Assembly: GCA_947631085.1 (NCBI GenBank)
Contig: CANRJY010000001.1
Location: 62,001-126,000, forward strand
Origin: an uncultured Clostridia bacterium
GTDB taxonomy: Bacteria > Bacillota > Clostridia > UBA1381
Reading direction: 5' to 3'
DNA length: 64,000 bases
The translations under genes were made by a program, and so were the position numbers. The number at the start of each line of letters is the position of its first letter. Positions within the stretch are counted from its first letter, which is position 1. The notes under the pieces are model-generated. The model ran no database searches. It saw nothing but the letters and a program-made list of their open reading frames with translations, and was not told where the DNA came from. This document shows, in pieces, positions 44,954 through 53,895 of this stretch.

Positions 44954-46269
44954 TGTTCATTCTCCTTTAATATGTTTTCTGTTATTTCAAGCGCTCGACG
45001 CGCCGTTTTTGCGTATCTTTCCTGTTTTTTTCTGATTCTTTCCGAAAGCCCTTCCATTATGCCGAAGTTTGCGTTCATGGGCTGGAGCTTTGTTATGCTT
45101 TTATCTGAAATATATAATGGCAGCGAGCCTATCGCCGTGCGTCTGTCGGGCTCGTACATAGGCTTGTCCTCTATGAGCGCCGCCATATTGTATCCCGCCA
45201 AAATGCCGCTCGACGCAGACTCCACATAGCCCTCCACGCCCGTTATTTGTCCGGCAAAAAATACCTTCGGATATTTTTCCGTCTGATAATATTTGTTAAG
45301 CACCCTCGGCGCGTCGATATAAGTGTTTCTGTGCATCACGCCGTAACGTGCGAACTCCGCGTTTTCAAGCCCGGGTATCATAGAAAACACCCTTTTCTGC
45401 TCTCCGAATTTCAGATTTGTCTGAAAGCCCACGAGGTTATAAAGCGTCCCCTCCCTGTTGTCCTGACGGAGCTGAACCACCGCGTACGAGTCGTCCTTCC
45501 CCGTTTTCGGATCAACAAGCCCGACGGGCTTTAACGGCCCGAACGTCAGCGTTTCAAATCCGCGCTTCGCCATTACCTCTACCGGCATACAGCCCTCGAA
45601 TACCTTCTGATTTTCAAATGTCTTTAACGGAACGGTCTCCGCGTTTACGAGAGCGTTGTAAAATTCCGTATACTCTTCTTTAGTCATCGGGCAGTTTACA
45701 TAATCTGCCGTACCTCTGTCATATCTCGCAGCCTTGAACGCGCGCGTCATATCTATGCTTTCGGCTGTTACGATCGGTGCCGCCGCATCATAGAAATAGA
45801 GCGATTCGCCTCCGGTCAAATCCGCGATTGCATCCGCGAGAGCGTCCGAGGTAAGCGGTCCCGTCGCGATTATTGTGTACTCGTCGGTATCAATTCGAGT
45901 GACCTCTCCGTTTTCGACCGTGACAAGCGGATGTTTTTTGAGCTTTTTCGTTATGTAGTCCGAAAAAATCTCCCTGTCCACCGCCAGCGCCCCTCCCGCC
46001 GGTACGCGGCTTACATCAGCCGCTTCCATCATAATAGAGCCGAAAAGACGCATTTCCTCTTTTAGAAGCCCACACGCGTTTTCGATTCTCTCGGCTTTGA
46101 GCGAATTGGAACACACAAGCTCGGCAAAATTTTCATTCGAATGAGCGGGCGAAAACTTAACCGGCTTCATCTCACATAGTGTGACGGATATTCCGCGCTT
46201 TATAAGCTGCCATGCCGCCTCGCAGCCCGCGAGACCGGCGCCGATGATTTTTACGTTTGTTTCAGTCAT
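44950..46269 (-). CDS. trmFO: tRNA m5U54 methyltransferase, folate- and FAD-dependent (TrmFO)
   Basis: 439 residues. Makes ribothymidine 54 in the tRNA T-loop with methylene-tetrahydrofolate. FAD loop [15 protein letters not shown] at the N-terminus, then [11 protein letters not shown] (conserved Cys), [13 protein letters not shown] and [15 protein letters not shown] near the C-terminus. It overlaps topA and the lipoprotein by 4 bases each; topA-trmFO adjacency is usual in Firmicutes. Confidence 0.97.
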   Translation of the reverse strand: MTETNVKIIGAGLAGCEAAWQLIKRGISVTLCEMKPVKFSPAHSNENFAELVCSNSLKAERIENACGLLKEEMRLFGSIMMEAADVSRVPAGGALAVDREIFSDYITKKLKKHPLVTVENGEVTRIDTDEYTIIATGPLTSDALADAIADLTGGESLYFYDAAAPIVTAESIDMTRAFKAARYDRGTADYVNCPMTKEEYTEFYNALVNAETVPLKTFENQKVFEGCMPVEVMAKRGFETLTFGPLKPVGLVDPKTGKDDSYAVVQLRQDNREGTLYNLVGFQTNLKFGEQKRVFSMIPGLENAEFARYGVMHRNTYIDAPRVLNKYYQTEKYPKVFFAGQITGVEGYVESASSGILAGYNMAALIEDKPMYEPDRRTAIGSLPLYISDKSITKLQPMNANFGIMEGLSERIRKKQERYAKTARRALEITENILKENEQ

Positions 46270-48365
46270 TTTTTCTCACTCGTTATTTTGCGCTCATAAT
46301 TGCAGTCCTCGTTTTGACAGTAAATCTTTCTGCCGCGTCCCTCTTTTTTGAGCAGCAGTCCGCCGCACTTCGGGCATCGCTCATCCTTGAGCGGCATATC
46401 CCACAACATAAAATCGCATTTTGGGAGATGCTCGCAAGCGTAATAGGTCTTGCCTTTCTTTGAATGCTTCACAAGTATCTCTCCGCCGCATTTCGGGCAC
46501 ATCGCTCCCGTACCCTCGCGTATCGGCTTTGTGTTTTTGCACTCGGGATAACCCGGGCATGCGAGGAATTTTCCGAATTTACTGAGCTTATATACCATTT
46601 TCCGTCCGCATTTCTCGCAGATAACATCGGATTCCTCGTCCTTTATCTTGATTTTCTCAACGTTCTTTACCGCGCTTTCGAGATTCTTTTCAAACGGCGG
46701 GTAGAAGTCGCTTAAAACCTTTTTCCACTCTACCGAGCCCTCCTCGACCTCATCAAGCTCGGTTTCCATTCCGGCAGTAAAATCAACGTCAACTATATCG
46801 GAAAAGTTATTTTTCATTATGTCGGTCGTAACCATACCGAGCTCCGTCGGGATAAGCTGTTTTTTGCTTCTCGAAACGTAGCCGCGCGAAACTATCGTTG
46901 AAATAGTCGGCGCGTATGTGGACGGTCTGCCGATGCCGTTTTCCTCAAGCTCCTTTATGAGCGTCGCGTCTGTGAAACGGGGAGGCGGCTGTGTAAAGTG
47001 CTGTTTTTCCTCCAAATCCTTAAGCTCCAGCTTCTCCTTTTCGCTGAGCGACGCCAAAACCTTGTCGGACTTGCTCTTTTCGGTCTTTGTATCGGTCGCT
47101 TCCTCATATACGAGCGTGAAGCCCTTGAATTTTATCGCCGAGCCGCTCGCACGGAAGGTGTGACCGTTTGCGTCTATCGAAACCTGAACCGTGTCATAGA
47201 CAGCGTTCGCCATCTGGCTTGCCGCGAAGCGCTCCCAAATGAGCTTATACAGTCTGTACTGGTCGTTCGTCAGCTTGTCCTTAATATCGATCGGTCTTAT
47301 GTTTATCGACGTTGGACGGATAGCCTCGTGCGCGTCCTGCGCGTCCTTTTTAGCCTTGTATTTACGCGGCTGAACATATTCAGCGCCGTAGTTATCCGTC
47401 AGGAACGCTACCGCTTCTCTCTGAGCGTCGTCGGCAATTCTTAAAGAGTCGGTACGCATATATGTGATAAGACCGACAGTGCCGAGTTTGCCGCCGAGGT
47501 TCACGCCCTCATAAAGAGTCTGAGCGACCTGCATCGTCTTTGCCGCCTGGAAATTGAATTTACGCGACGCGTCCTGCTGCAGCGTACTCGTCGTAAACGC
47601 AGGCTGCGGCTTTCTCGTCTGCTCGCCGCGCTTTATGGAGTCAACGATAAATTCCGCTTTTTTCAAATCGTCGGTCACCTTTTTTGTTTCCTCAGCGTTT
47701 GAAAGCTTTGTTTCCTTGCCGTTTTCGCCGTAATATTTCGCCGTGAAGCTCTTTTTTGACTTAGGGTCGGTAAGCTCCGCCTCGATCGACCAGTATTCCT
47801 CAGGCGTGAAATTTTCTATTTCCTCCTCGCGGTCGCAGATAAGCCTTGTCGCGACGGACTGCACGCGTCCCGCGCTCAAGCCTTTTTTTACCTTATCCCA
47901 CAAAATAGGGCTTATTTTATAGCCCACGATCCTGTCCAAAATCCTGCGCGCCTGCTGGGCGTTCACGAGATCCATATCAATGCTTCTCGGCTCCTTTATC
48001 GCGCTTTTTACCGCCGATTTTGTGATCTCGTTAAACGTCACTCGGCATTTGGATTCTGCGTCTATATTAAGCGCGCGCGCCAAGTGCCAGCTTATTGCCT
48101 CTCCCTCGCGGTCAGGGTCGGTCGCGAGATAGATCTTATCCGCTTTTTTGGCTTCCTTCTTAAGCTGCGTCAGAAGCTCTCCCTTGCCGCGTATTGTTAT
48201 ATATCTCGGCTCGAAGCCGTTTTCGACGTCAACGCCGAGCTGGCTTTTGGGCAAATCTATTATATGTCCCATAGATGCGAGCACCTTATAATCGCTGCCC
48301 AAATACTTTTTTATTGTTCCCGCCTTTGCCGGCGACTCTACAATTAAAAGCTTTTTTGCTGCCAT
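46266..48365 (-). CDS. topA: DNA topoisomerase I
   Basis: 699 residues. Type IA topoisomerase relaxing negative supercoils. Toprim domain ([37 protein letters not shown]), active-site Tyr in [11 protein letters not shown] and three C-terminal Cys4 zinc ribbons (CEKCGRKM..., CPKCGGEI..., CPKCGGLL...). The ATG at 48365 follows AATGGAGG by 5 bases; the ATG at 48377 lies upstream of that site. Preceded by dprA, the classic dprA-topA-trmFO order. Confidence 0.97.
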   Translation of the reverse strand: MAAKKLLIVESPAKAGTIKKYLGSDYKVLASMGHIIDLPKSQLGVDVENGFEPRYITIRGKGELLTQLKKEAKKADKIYLATDPDREGEAISWHLARALNIDAESKCRVTFNEITKSAVKSAIKEPRSIDMDLVNAQQARRILDRIVGYKISPILWDKVKKGLSAGRVQSVATRLICDREEEIENFTPEEYWSIEAELTDPKSKKSFTAKYYGENGKETKLSNAEETKKVTDDLKKAEFIVDSIKRGEQTRKPQPAFTTSTLQQDASRKFNFQAAKTMQVAQTLYEGVNLGGKLGTVGLITYMRTDSLRIADDAQREAVAFLTDNYGAEYVQPRKYKAKKDAQDAHEAIRPTSINIRPIDIKDKLTNDQYRLYKLIWERFAASQMANAVYDTVQVSIDANGHTFRASGSAIKFKGFTLVYEEATDTKTEKSKSDKVLASLSEKEKLELKDLEEKQHFTQPPPRFTDATLIKELEENGIGRPSTYAPTISTIVSRGYVSRSKKQLIPTELGMVTTDIMKNNFSDIVDVDFTAGMETELDEVEEGSVEWKKVLSDFYPPFEKNLESAVKNVEKIKIKDEESDVICEKCGRKMVYKLSKFGKFLACPGYPECKNTKPIREGTGAMCPKCGGEILVKHSKKGKTYYACEHLPKCDFMLWDMPLKDERCPKCGGLLLKKEGRGRKIYCQNEDCNYERKITSEKK

Positions 48366-48388
48366 ATTGTCCTCCATTTACACATGTA

Positions 48389-49582
48389 TTATTTTATTTC
48401 AAACCGGTTTCCCGGCAGTCTTTTCACGATCATGCTCAATTCAAGCATAGTAAGAGTTATATTGACCTTGCTTACGGGCTTATCGAGCGCCCTCGCAATC
48501 TCGTTTGCCGTCATGCTCTTTTCAAGGAGCAGCTTCGCAACGGCTCGCTCGTCGTCGGTCATATCTTTGTCATCCGGCATTTTCTTCTTGACCTCGGGTT
48601 TTGGTGTTTCATCCGCCGCGCTTCGGGTAGCCGGACGAACCGCCTCCACCGCTCTTTGCGTAAATACCGGAATATCGACAGGCGATGTTTTCCTTTTCAC
48701 GACCGGCTTCGGAAACGACGACACACCAAAGTCCGATAGGACATCCTCTGCTCTGTTTACGAGCTTAGCCCGAAGCTGAATTACATTTTTATCGCCGACG
48801 TAGCTGTCGTTAAACACGTCTCCGGGGACCGCGAAAAGTCTGCGCCCGATATGAAGCGCTTCCCTCGCGGTTATAAGGCTTCCGCTTTTCTCCGGCGCCT
48901 CCGTTACAAGCACGCCTTTTGACAAACCGGCGATAATTCTGTTTCTCTCCGGAAAACTCCATCGGCTCGGCGGCATACCCGGCGGATACTCTGAAATTAC
49001 ACAGCCGTTTCTGCATATCTCATAGTATAAGGATGTATTTGATTTCGGATATATCACGTCAATACCGCTGCCGAGGACGGCTATGGTTTTGCCTCCCTCG
49101 TCGAGCGCCGCCCATGCCGCCGCGGCGTCTATTCCCTCAGCCATTCCGCTCACGACGGTAACTCCTCTGCGGGCAAACTCGGAGCATATGCCGCGCGTTA
49201 CGGTTTTGCCGAATGTGCTAAGTCTTCTTGTCCCGACCACCGCTATGGTAAACAGGCTGTTCCAGTCCAACAGCTCGCCTTTTATATATAATACGCATGG
49301 CGGTCTGGGAATATTACGGAGTATGTCCGGATAATCGTCGCTGTCGTAGACCACAATTTCAACTCCCGCTTTTTTCGCGCGTTCGACTGTGTTGACAGCC
49401 TTGGTGAGGCGTTTGTCGGTAAGCTCGGAAAGAAGCCTCGCTCCCAATTCCTTGACCTCCGAATAGTCCGAAGCAGAATAAACTGCCTCGACAGAGCCGA
49501 AGCGCTCAAGAAGCATTTCAATTCTTGTAGGCGTTGCTCCGCCCTTTAGTGTTAGCCACAGCCAGTATAAAATGTGTTCCAT
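48389..49582 (-). CDS. dprA: DNA-processing protein DprA
   Basis: 397 residues. Loads RecA on incoming single-stranded DNA during transformation. The Rossmann core is typical: FTIAVVGTRRLSTFGK, VSGMAEGIDAAAAWAAL, TIAVLGSGIDVIYPKSN, ISEYPPGMPPSRWSFPERNR, KSGSLITAREAL. A C-terminal winged-helix domain follows an acidic linker. The ATG at 49582 follows GCGGAGG; a frame starting 6 codons earlier has no better site. First gene of dprA-topA-trmFO. Confidence 0.96.
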   Translation of the reverse strand: MEHILYWLWLTLKGGATPTRIEMLLERFGSVEAVYSASDYSEVKELGARLLSELTDKRLTKAVNTVERAKKAGVEIVVYDSDDYPDILRNIPRPPCVLYIKGELLDWNSLFTIAVVGTRRLSTFGKTVTRGICSEFARRGVTVVSGMAEGIDAAAAWAALDEGGKTIAVLGSGIDVIYPKSNTSLYYEICRNGCVISEYPPGMPPSRWSFPERNRIIAGLSKGVLVTEAPEKSGSLITAREALHIGRRLFAVPGDVFNDSYVGDKNVIQLRAKLVNRAEDVLSDFGVSSFPKPVVKRKTSPVDIPVFTQRAVEAVRPATRSAADETPKPEVKKKMPDDKDMTDDERAVAKLLLEKSMTANEIARALDKPVSKVNITLTMLELSMIVKRLPGNRFEIK

Positions 49583-49626
49583 ATTTATCCGCCTCCGCAA
49601 CCGTCTTTTTTTACGGTACTACAAAA

Positions 49627-50409
49627 TCAGGAATTTGTCAACCCCTTTTTTCTTATCGACTCATACATAAGTATCGCCGCGGCGACGGACACGTTGAGCG
49701 ACTCGGCCTTTCCGAAAATGGGGATCTTTACTTTTTTGCAAAGCCGCAAAACCGCGTCGCTGAGCCCGTTTGCCTCATTTCCGACGGCGATTATAACGGG
49801 ATTTGACATATCCGCGTCACGGTAATCGACCGAATCATCGGAAAGAGCGCCGCCGATTATTTTAAATCCCTTTTCCTTGTATTTTTTCAAATCCTCAGCC
49901 GATTTGGCGGGAATTATTTCTATATTGAAGAACGACCCCATGCTCGCGCGAACCGTTTTGGGACTGTACAGATCCGCACAGCCGTCGGATAATATGACGC
50001 CGCCGAAGCCCGCCGCGTCGGCCGTGCGGATTATAGTGCCGAGATTTCCCGGATCGTTCACGCCGTCGCAATAGACGTACGATTTTGTAATATCGGGCAA
50101 AAAACCGCCCGTATCGCGCATTTTTATAACAGCGAGAATGCCCTGCGGCGTGGTCGTGTCGCAAAGCGCGGGAAAAAGCGCGTCCGAAATTTTCAAAATT
50201 TCCGTATTTTCAGGATAAGAGAAGCTTTCATTATCATAAAACCAATCCGACACGGCGATAAAACGAATATCGCTCTTCGCCGCGATCGCGTCCGAAACGG
50301 ATTTGATCCCCTCGACGGTATACACGCCGTTTTTGTACCGCGATTTTTTGGCGGAGAGGGATTTGATGTATTTGTATTTTTGGTTTGATGTTGATTTTAT
50401 TTCGAGCAT
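49627..50409 (-). CDS. TrmH/SpoU family RNA 2'-O-methyltransferase
   Basis: 260 residues. An N-terminal substrate-binding domain (ITSxxNxxxK pattern as IKSTSNQKYKYIKSLSAKKS) then a SPOUT knot with the three motifs VNDPGNLGTIIRTADAAGFG, IAVGNEANGLSDAV and IPIFGKAESLNVSVAAAIL. Likely methylates a ribose in 23S rRNA, as the YsgA/RlmB-like members; exact site not determinable. GCAAGGAGACAATT precedes the ATG. A repeat element lies just upstream. Confidence 0.92.
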   Translation of the reverse strand: MLEIKSTSNQKYKYIKSLSAKKSRYKNGVYTVEGIKSVSDAIAAKSDIRFIAVSDWFYDNESFSYPENTEILKISDALFPALCDTTTPQGILAVIKMRDTGGFLPDITKSYVYCDGVNDPGNLGTIIRTADAAGFGGVILSDGCADLYSPKTVRASMGSFFNIEIIPAKSAEDLKKYKEKGFKIIGGALSDDSVDYRDADMSNPVIIAVGNEANGLSDAVLRLCKKVKIPIFGKAESLNVSVAAAILMYESIRKKGLTNS

Positions 50410-50434
50410 AATTGTCTCCTTGCAATTTTTGTAT

Positions 50435-50616
50435 GGATAAATTATGATTTATCTGCGTATCGTAATGTGTCGCACAAACCCCTCCGACGCCTTCGGCGCC
50501 ACCTCCCCTAGTAGGGGAGGCTTACCTAGTGCGGCGCTCCACGAAAGGCTCCCCTACTAGGGGAGCTGTCAGCGAAGCTGACTGAGGGGTTTATTGCGCT
50601 AAATCACAATTTATCC
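50435..50616 (+). repeat. MITE-like interspersed repeat, copy 1
   Basis: 182 bases bounded by inverted ends GGATAAATTATGATTTA and TAAATCACAATTTATCC (16 of 17 paired). Inside are two palindromes, CTCCCCTAGTAGGGGAG and CTCCCCTACTAGGGGAG, flanked by ACCCCTCCGACGCC and GAGGGGTTT arms and a GTCAGCGAAGCTGAC palindrome. Almost the same sequence recurs in inverse orientation at 53735. No coding capacity. It would fold into a large cruciform or RNA hairpin. Confidence 0.85.
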
Positions 50617-50631
50617 ACCAAAAAACACCAT

Positions 50632-50658
50632 AAGGGCTGTCATGACTTGACAGCCCTT
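50632..50658 (-). terminator. Stem-loop after aconitase, probable terminator
   Basis: AAGGGCTGTCA-TGACT-TGACAGCCCTT, 11-bp perfect stem, 14 bases after the aconitase stop; on minus the T run (TTTTTT) comes after ATGGTG. Confidence 0.75.
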
Positions 50659-50672
50659 TTTCTTCTATATTT

Positions 50673-52607
50673 TTACGCGTTCTGCTTCGTGTAATTGAGC
50701 AGTCCGCCGGCGTAGAGCATATCCTTTTGTCTCTGCGAAAAATCGGTCACGCATTCGAATTTGAAGCCTTTTGTTCTGTCCTCACATACGATTTTGCCGT
50801 TGTCGTTTTTGATCTGCTCTCCGATGTGCTCTATTACTATTTCGTCCGTTTGGTCTATCCTGTCGTAGTCCGCCTCATTCGCGAACGTCATCGGCACAAT
50901 TCCCGCGTTAATCAGGTTTGCCATATGTATTCTCGCGAATGATTTCGTGATTACCGCCTTTACGCCGAGATATAAAGGAGCGAGAGCCGCATGTTCTCTC
51001 GACGAGCCCTGTCCGTAGTTCGAGCCGCCGATTATAACGCTTTTGCCCATTTCAAGAGCGCGGTCATGGAATTTCTCGTCGCATACCGCGAAGCAATATT
51101 CCGAAATCTTCGGAATATTCGAACGGAGCGGTAAAATTTTCGCGCCGGCTGGCATGATGTGATCCGTAGTGATATTGTCGCCGACCTTCAGGCTTACCTT
51201 CGCGTCTATCGTTTCCTCCAAAGGCTCGGATACGGGGAACGGCTTGATGTTCGGGCCGCGCAATACCTCGACGCTGTCCATCTCCTCGGCGGGAACGGGA
51301 GCGGCTATCATGTTGTCGTTTATCGTAAACCTCTCGGGCAGTTTAAACTCGGGCATTTCACCAAGCGTTCTCGGGTCGGTGAACACGCCCGCCAATGCCG
51401 ACGCGGCAGCCGTTTCGGGCGATACGAGATAGATCTGTCCGTCCTTTGTGCCGCTTCTGCCTTCGAAGTTTCTGTTAAAGGTTCTGAGCGATATACCCTT
51501 CGAATTAGGCGACTGTCCCATGCCTATGCACGGACCGCACGCGCTTTCGAGTATTCTCGCGCCGGCGTCTATCATATCCGACAGGGCGCCGTTCTGCGCG
51601 AGCATATTGAGCACCTGCTTAGAGCCCGGCGCGATTGAAAGCGATACGTCGGGGTGGACGGTCTTTCCTTTTAAAATATGCGCTACCTTGAGCATATCTA
51701 AAAGCGACGAGTTTGTGCATGAGCCTATGCAGACCTGGTCTATCTTCATTCCGCTCAGATCCTCGGCGGTTTTTACGTTATCAGGCGAATGCGGGCAAGC
51801 CGCGAGCGGGACAAGCTCGGAGAGGTTTATGTTTATTTCCTCGTCGTAAACGGCGTCCGCGTCGGCTGAGAGCGGAACATATACGCCCTCTCTGCCCTGC
51901 GCCTTCAAAAATCCCTTTGTTACCTCGTCCGACGGGAATATAGATGTCGTCGCGCCAAGCTCCGCGCCCATGTTCGTGATGGTCGCGCGCTCGGGTACGG
52001 ACAGCGTTTTAACGCCCTCGCCGCAGTATTCTATAACCTTGCCGACGCCGCCTTTGACGGACATACGCTTTAAAACCTCGAGAATAACGTCCTTCGCGGC
52101 AACCCAGGGCTGTAATTTTCCGGTAAGATTTACCTTTACTACCTTCGGGCATGTGATATAGTATGTGCCGCCGCCCATCGCAACGGCTACGTCCATGCCG
52201 CCCGCGCCTATGGCGATCATGCCGATACCGCCGCCTGTCGGGGTATGGCTGTCCGAGCCGATAAGCGTCTTGCCGGGTATGCCGAAGCGCTCAAGATGTA
52301 CCTGATGGCATATTCCGTTGCCGGGACGCGAGAAATATATTCCGTGCTTTTTCGCGACGCTTCCGATAAAGCGGTGGTCGTCCGCGTTCTCGAAGCCGCT
52401 CTGGAGCGTGTTGTGGTCGATATACGCAACAGAACGCTCGGTCTTGACGCGCGGCACGCCCATAGCCTCAAATTCGAGGTACGCCATTGTGCCTGTAGCG
52501 TCCTGAGTGAGCGTCTGGTCGATTTTAATTCCTATCTCCGTACCCTTCACCATCTCACCCTCAACGAGGTGAGCGGAAAGGATTTTTTCGGTTAATGTAA
52601 GTCCCAT
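50673..52607 (-). CDS. acn: Aconitate hydratase
   Basis: 644 residues, the compact aconitase/isopropylmalate-isomerase-like type rather than the 900-residue AcnA. Isomerises citrate to isocitrate. The 4Fe-4S cysteines are in CIGSCTNSS and ACGPCIGMGQSP; GSDSHTPTGGGIGM and the C-terminal swivel GSNYGQGSSREHAALAP are conserved. The ATG at 52607 follows GGGAGGAATTATT. No citrate synthase or isocitrate dehydrogenase gene lies nearby, so the context does not show whether it serves a TCA arm or glutamate synthesis. Homoaconitase-like specificity is not excluded. Confidence 0.93.
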   Translation of the reverse strand: MGLTLTEKILSAHLVEGEMVKGTEIGIKIDQTLTQDATGTMAYLEFEAMGVPRVKTERSVAYIDHNTLQSGFENADDHRFIGSVAKKHGIYFSRPGNGICHQVHLERFGIPGKTLIGSDSHTPTGGGIGMIAIGAGGMDVAVAMGGGTYYITCPKVVKVNLTGKLQPWVAAKDVILEVLKRMSVKGGVGKVIEYCGEGVKTLSVPERATITNMGAELGATTSIFPSDEVTKGFLKAQGREGVYVPLSADADAVYDEEININLSELVPLAACPHSPDNVKTAEDLSGMKIDQVCIGSCTNSSLLDMLKVAHILKGKTVHPDVSLSIAPGSKQVLNMLAQNGALSDMIDAGARILESACGPCIGMGQSPNSKGISLRTFNRNFEGRSGTKDGQIYLVSPETAAASALAGVFTDPRTLGEMPEFKLPERFTINDNMIAAPVPAEEMDSVEVLRGPNIKPFPVSEPLEETIDAKVSLKVGDNITTDHIMPAGAKILPLRSNIPKISEYCFAVCDEKFHDRALEMGKSVIIGGSNYGQGSSREHAALAPLYLGVKAVITKSFARIHMANLINAGIVPMTFANEADYDRIDQTDEIVIEHIGEQIKNDNGKIVCEDRTKGFKFECVTDFSQRQKDMLYAGGLLNYTKQNA

Positions 52608-52778
52608 AATAATTCCTCCCTGATACGCGCGTGAATAAATTCGACGCATTTTTCTTCTTATATATTTTATACCATCAGACAGGCTTTGTCAATTACCGAA
52701 CGCACCAAACCGAACACGATTTCATATGATATTATTGTATAAAATAGCTGTAAATACTATCAGAAGGAAGTGTTAGCC

Positions 52779-53099
52779 TTGTACAATATGATTATTTTAT
52801 GCTTTACATATATTTTTATCGCCGCGGTGATGTGCGTTTTCGGGTATTTCCGCGCGCGGCGAATGACAAATTCCGTAGAAATAGAGGCGCGCGACTGCGA
52901 GAACGAGCTTGAATATGTGCTCAGATGTCTTATGCTCAAATACCCCTACAGAGAAATCGACGTGTTTTACGAGCCGTCATGCGACGGTACGCTTGAAATA
53001 CTTCAAAAAATGAGCGCGGACTATCCGAGGATCGTGATATGCTCTAACGACGATTTCAGCTCATTTTCGCCAACGCCCGTTTCAGAGGTACTGCGATAA
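52779..53099 (+). CDS. Small membrane protein with a truncated GT2-like segment
   Basis: 106 residues. One transmembrane helix (about 4-22), then ENELEYVLRCLMLKYPYREI, FYEPSCDGTLEILQKMSADY, which follows the start of a GT2 glycosyltransferase fold (the VVDDGSTDGTxEIL region) but lacks the DxD and all later parts. The start is probably TTG at 52779, 9 bases after AGAAGGAAG; GTG 52770 and ATG 52788 are alternatives. The end overlaps the convergent bioY by 44 bases. I recognise no named family; it is either a mini-protein or a degraded remnant. Confidence 0.5.
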   Translation: MYNMIILCFTYIFIAAVMCVFGYFRARRMTNSVEIEARDCENELEYVLRCLMLKYPYREIDVFYEPSCDGTLEILQKMSADYPRIVICSNDDFSSFSPTPVSEVLR

Positions 53100-53634
53100 A
53101 CGCCGCGGCGGCGCATTTTATTAAATCAAGCGGTATGAACGGCACGACCGCCATGGCGAGCGTTTCGAGCCACGACGCTCCGAGGGACAGCTTCATATAC
53201 GCCGTGCCGAGCAGGTAAACTATTGTCATGCCGACAAAAACGGCTGTCAGTCCGTACGCGGTCATCTTCTTGACGGAGCTGTCCTTTTTCCCGAAGCGGT
53301 TTAACGCTTTGACGGCGTAATTTTTAACAAGCGACATAAGCGGAGCGCTCACGAGAAACGCAAGGATATATCCGCCCGTCGGACCGAACAGTTTACCTAC
53401 GCCGCCCACGCCGCCCGAGAATACGGGAAGTCCTATCGCTCCAAGCAAAACGTAAACGAGTATAGCGAAAAACGCTTCGGCGGGCGTTAACAGAAACGCG
53501 ATAAGGTTTACAATTAAGGTTTGCAGCGTTATCGGCGACGGCCCTATGGGTATGGATATGTATGCCGACGCGCATAAAAGCGCGGTCAGCAATGCAATTT
53601 TTGTAATGGACGCGGATGTGATTTTTGTTTTCAT
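53056..53634 (-). CDS. bioY: BioY, biotin-specific S component of an ECF transporter
   Basis: 192 residues with six predicted helices. Typical BioY wording: ISIPIGPSPITLQTLIVNLI, LVYVLLGAIGLPVFSGGVGG, FGPTGGYILAF. Binds biotin in the membrane and works with EcfT/EcfA elsewhere, or alone. GGAGGAAATACC precedes the ATG. A consensus promoter overlapped by a BirA-type operator indicates repression when biotin is plentiful. Confidence 0.95.
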   Translation of the reverse strand: MKTKITSASITKIALLTALLCASAYISIPIGPSPITLQTLIVNLIAFLLTPAEAFFAILVYVLLGAIGLPVFSGGVGGVGKLFGPTGGYILAFLVSAPLMSLVKNYAVKALNRFGKKDSSVKKMTAYGLTAVFVGMTIVYLLGTAYMKLSLGASWLETLAMAVVPFIPLDLIKCAAAAFIAVPLKRALAKMS

Positions 53635-53666
53635 GGTATTTCCTCCGTGGTATAGAATATGGGTAT

Positions 53667-53695
53667 ATTATATAGGAGAAATTATGAATTGTCAA
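53667..53695 (-). promoter_or_regulatory. Consensus promoter of bioY
   Basis: Minus strand TTGACA (53690-53695), 17-base spacer, TATAAT (53667-53672); perfect in both boxes. Confidence 0.9.
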
Positions 53696-53723
53696 CCTTT
53701 TTCTGATAAAATCGGTTTACAAT
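53688..53723 (-). promoter_or_regulatory. BirA (biotin repressor) operator
   Basis: On minus: ATTGTAAACC, 16 bases, GGTTGACAAT; the two 10-base arms are inverted repeats with one mismatch. This is the TTGTWAACC-N14-16-GGTTWACAA form bound by BirA. It overlaps the -35 box, so binding would block RNA polymerase. Confidence 0.85.
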
Positions 53724-53734
53724 TTGTTGCGTAT

Positions 53735-53895
53735 TAAATTATGATTTAGCGCAATAAACCCCTCAGTCAGCTTCGCTGACAGCTCCCCTAGTAGGGGAGC
53801 CAAATGTGTAAGCCTCCCCTACTAGGGGAGGTGGCGCCGCAGGCGTCGGAGGGGTTTGTGCGCCGCATTGCGATATGCCGCTAAATCATAATTTA
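53735..53895 (-). repeat. MITE-like interspersed repeat, copy 2 (inverse orientation)
   Basis: About 161 bases between TAAATTATGATTTA and TAAATCATAATTTA. The body matches copy 1 in reverse complement, including CTCCCCTAGTAGGGGAG, CTCCCCTACTAGGGGAG and the GTCAGCTTCGCTGAC arm; the centre between the palindromes is shorter. Its right end overlaps the spoIVB stop codon. Confidence 0.85.

Noticed and set aside
50435-50616. Palindromic clusters at 50.4 and 53.7 kb as a CRISPR array
   Set aside because: There are no regularly spaced identical repeats with unique spacers; they are two inverted copies of one element.
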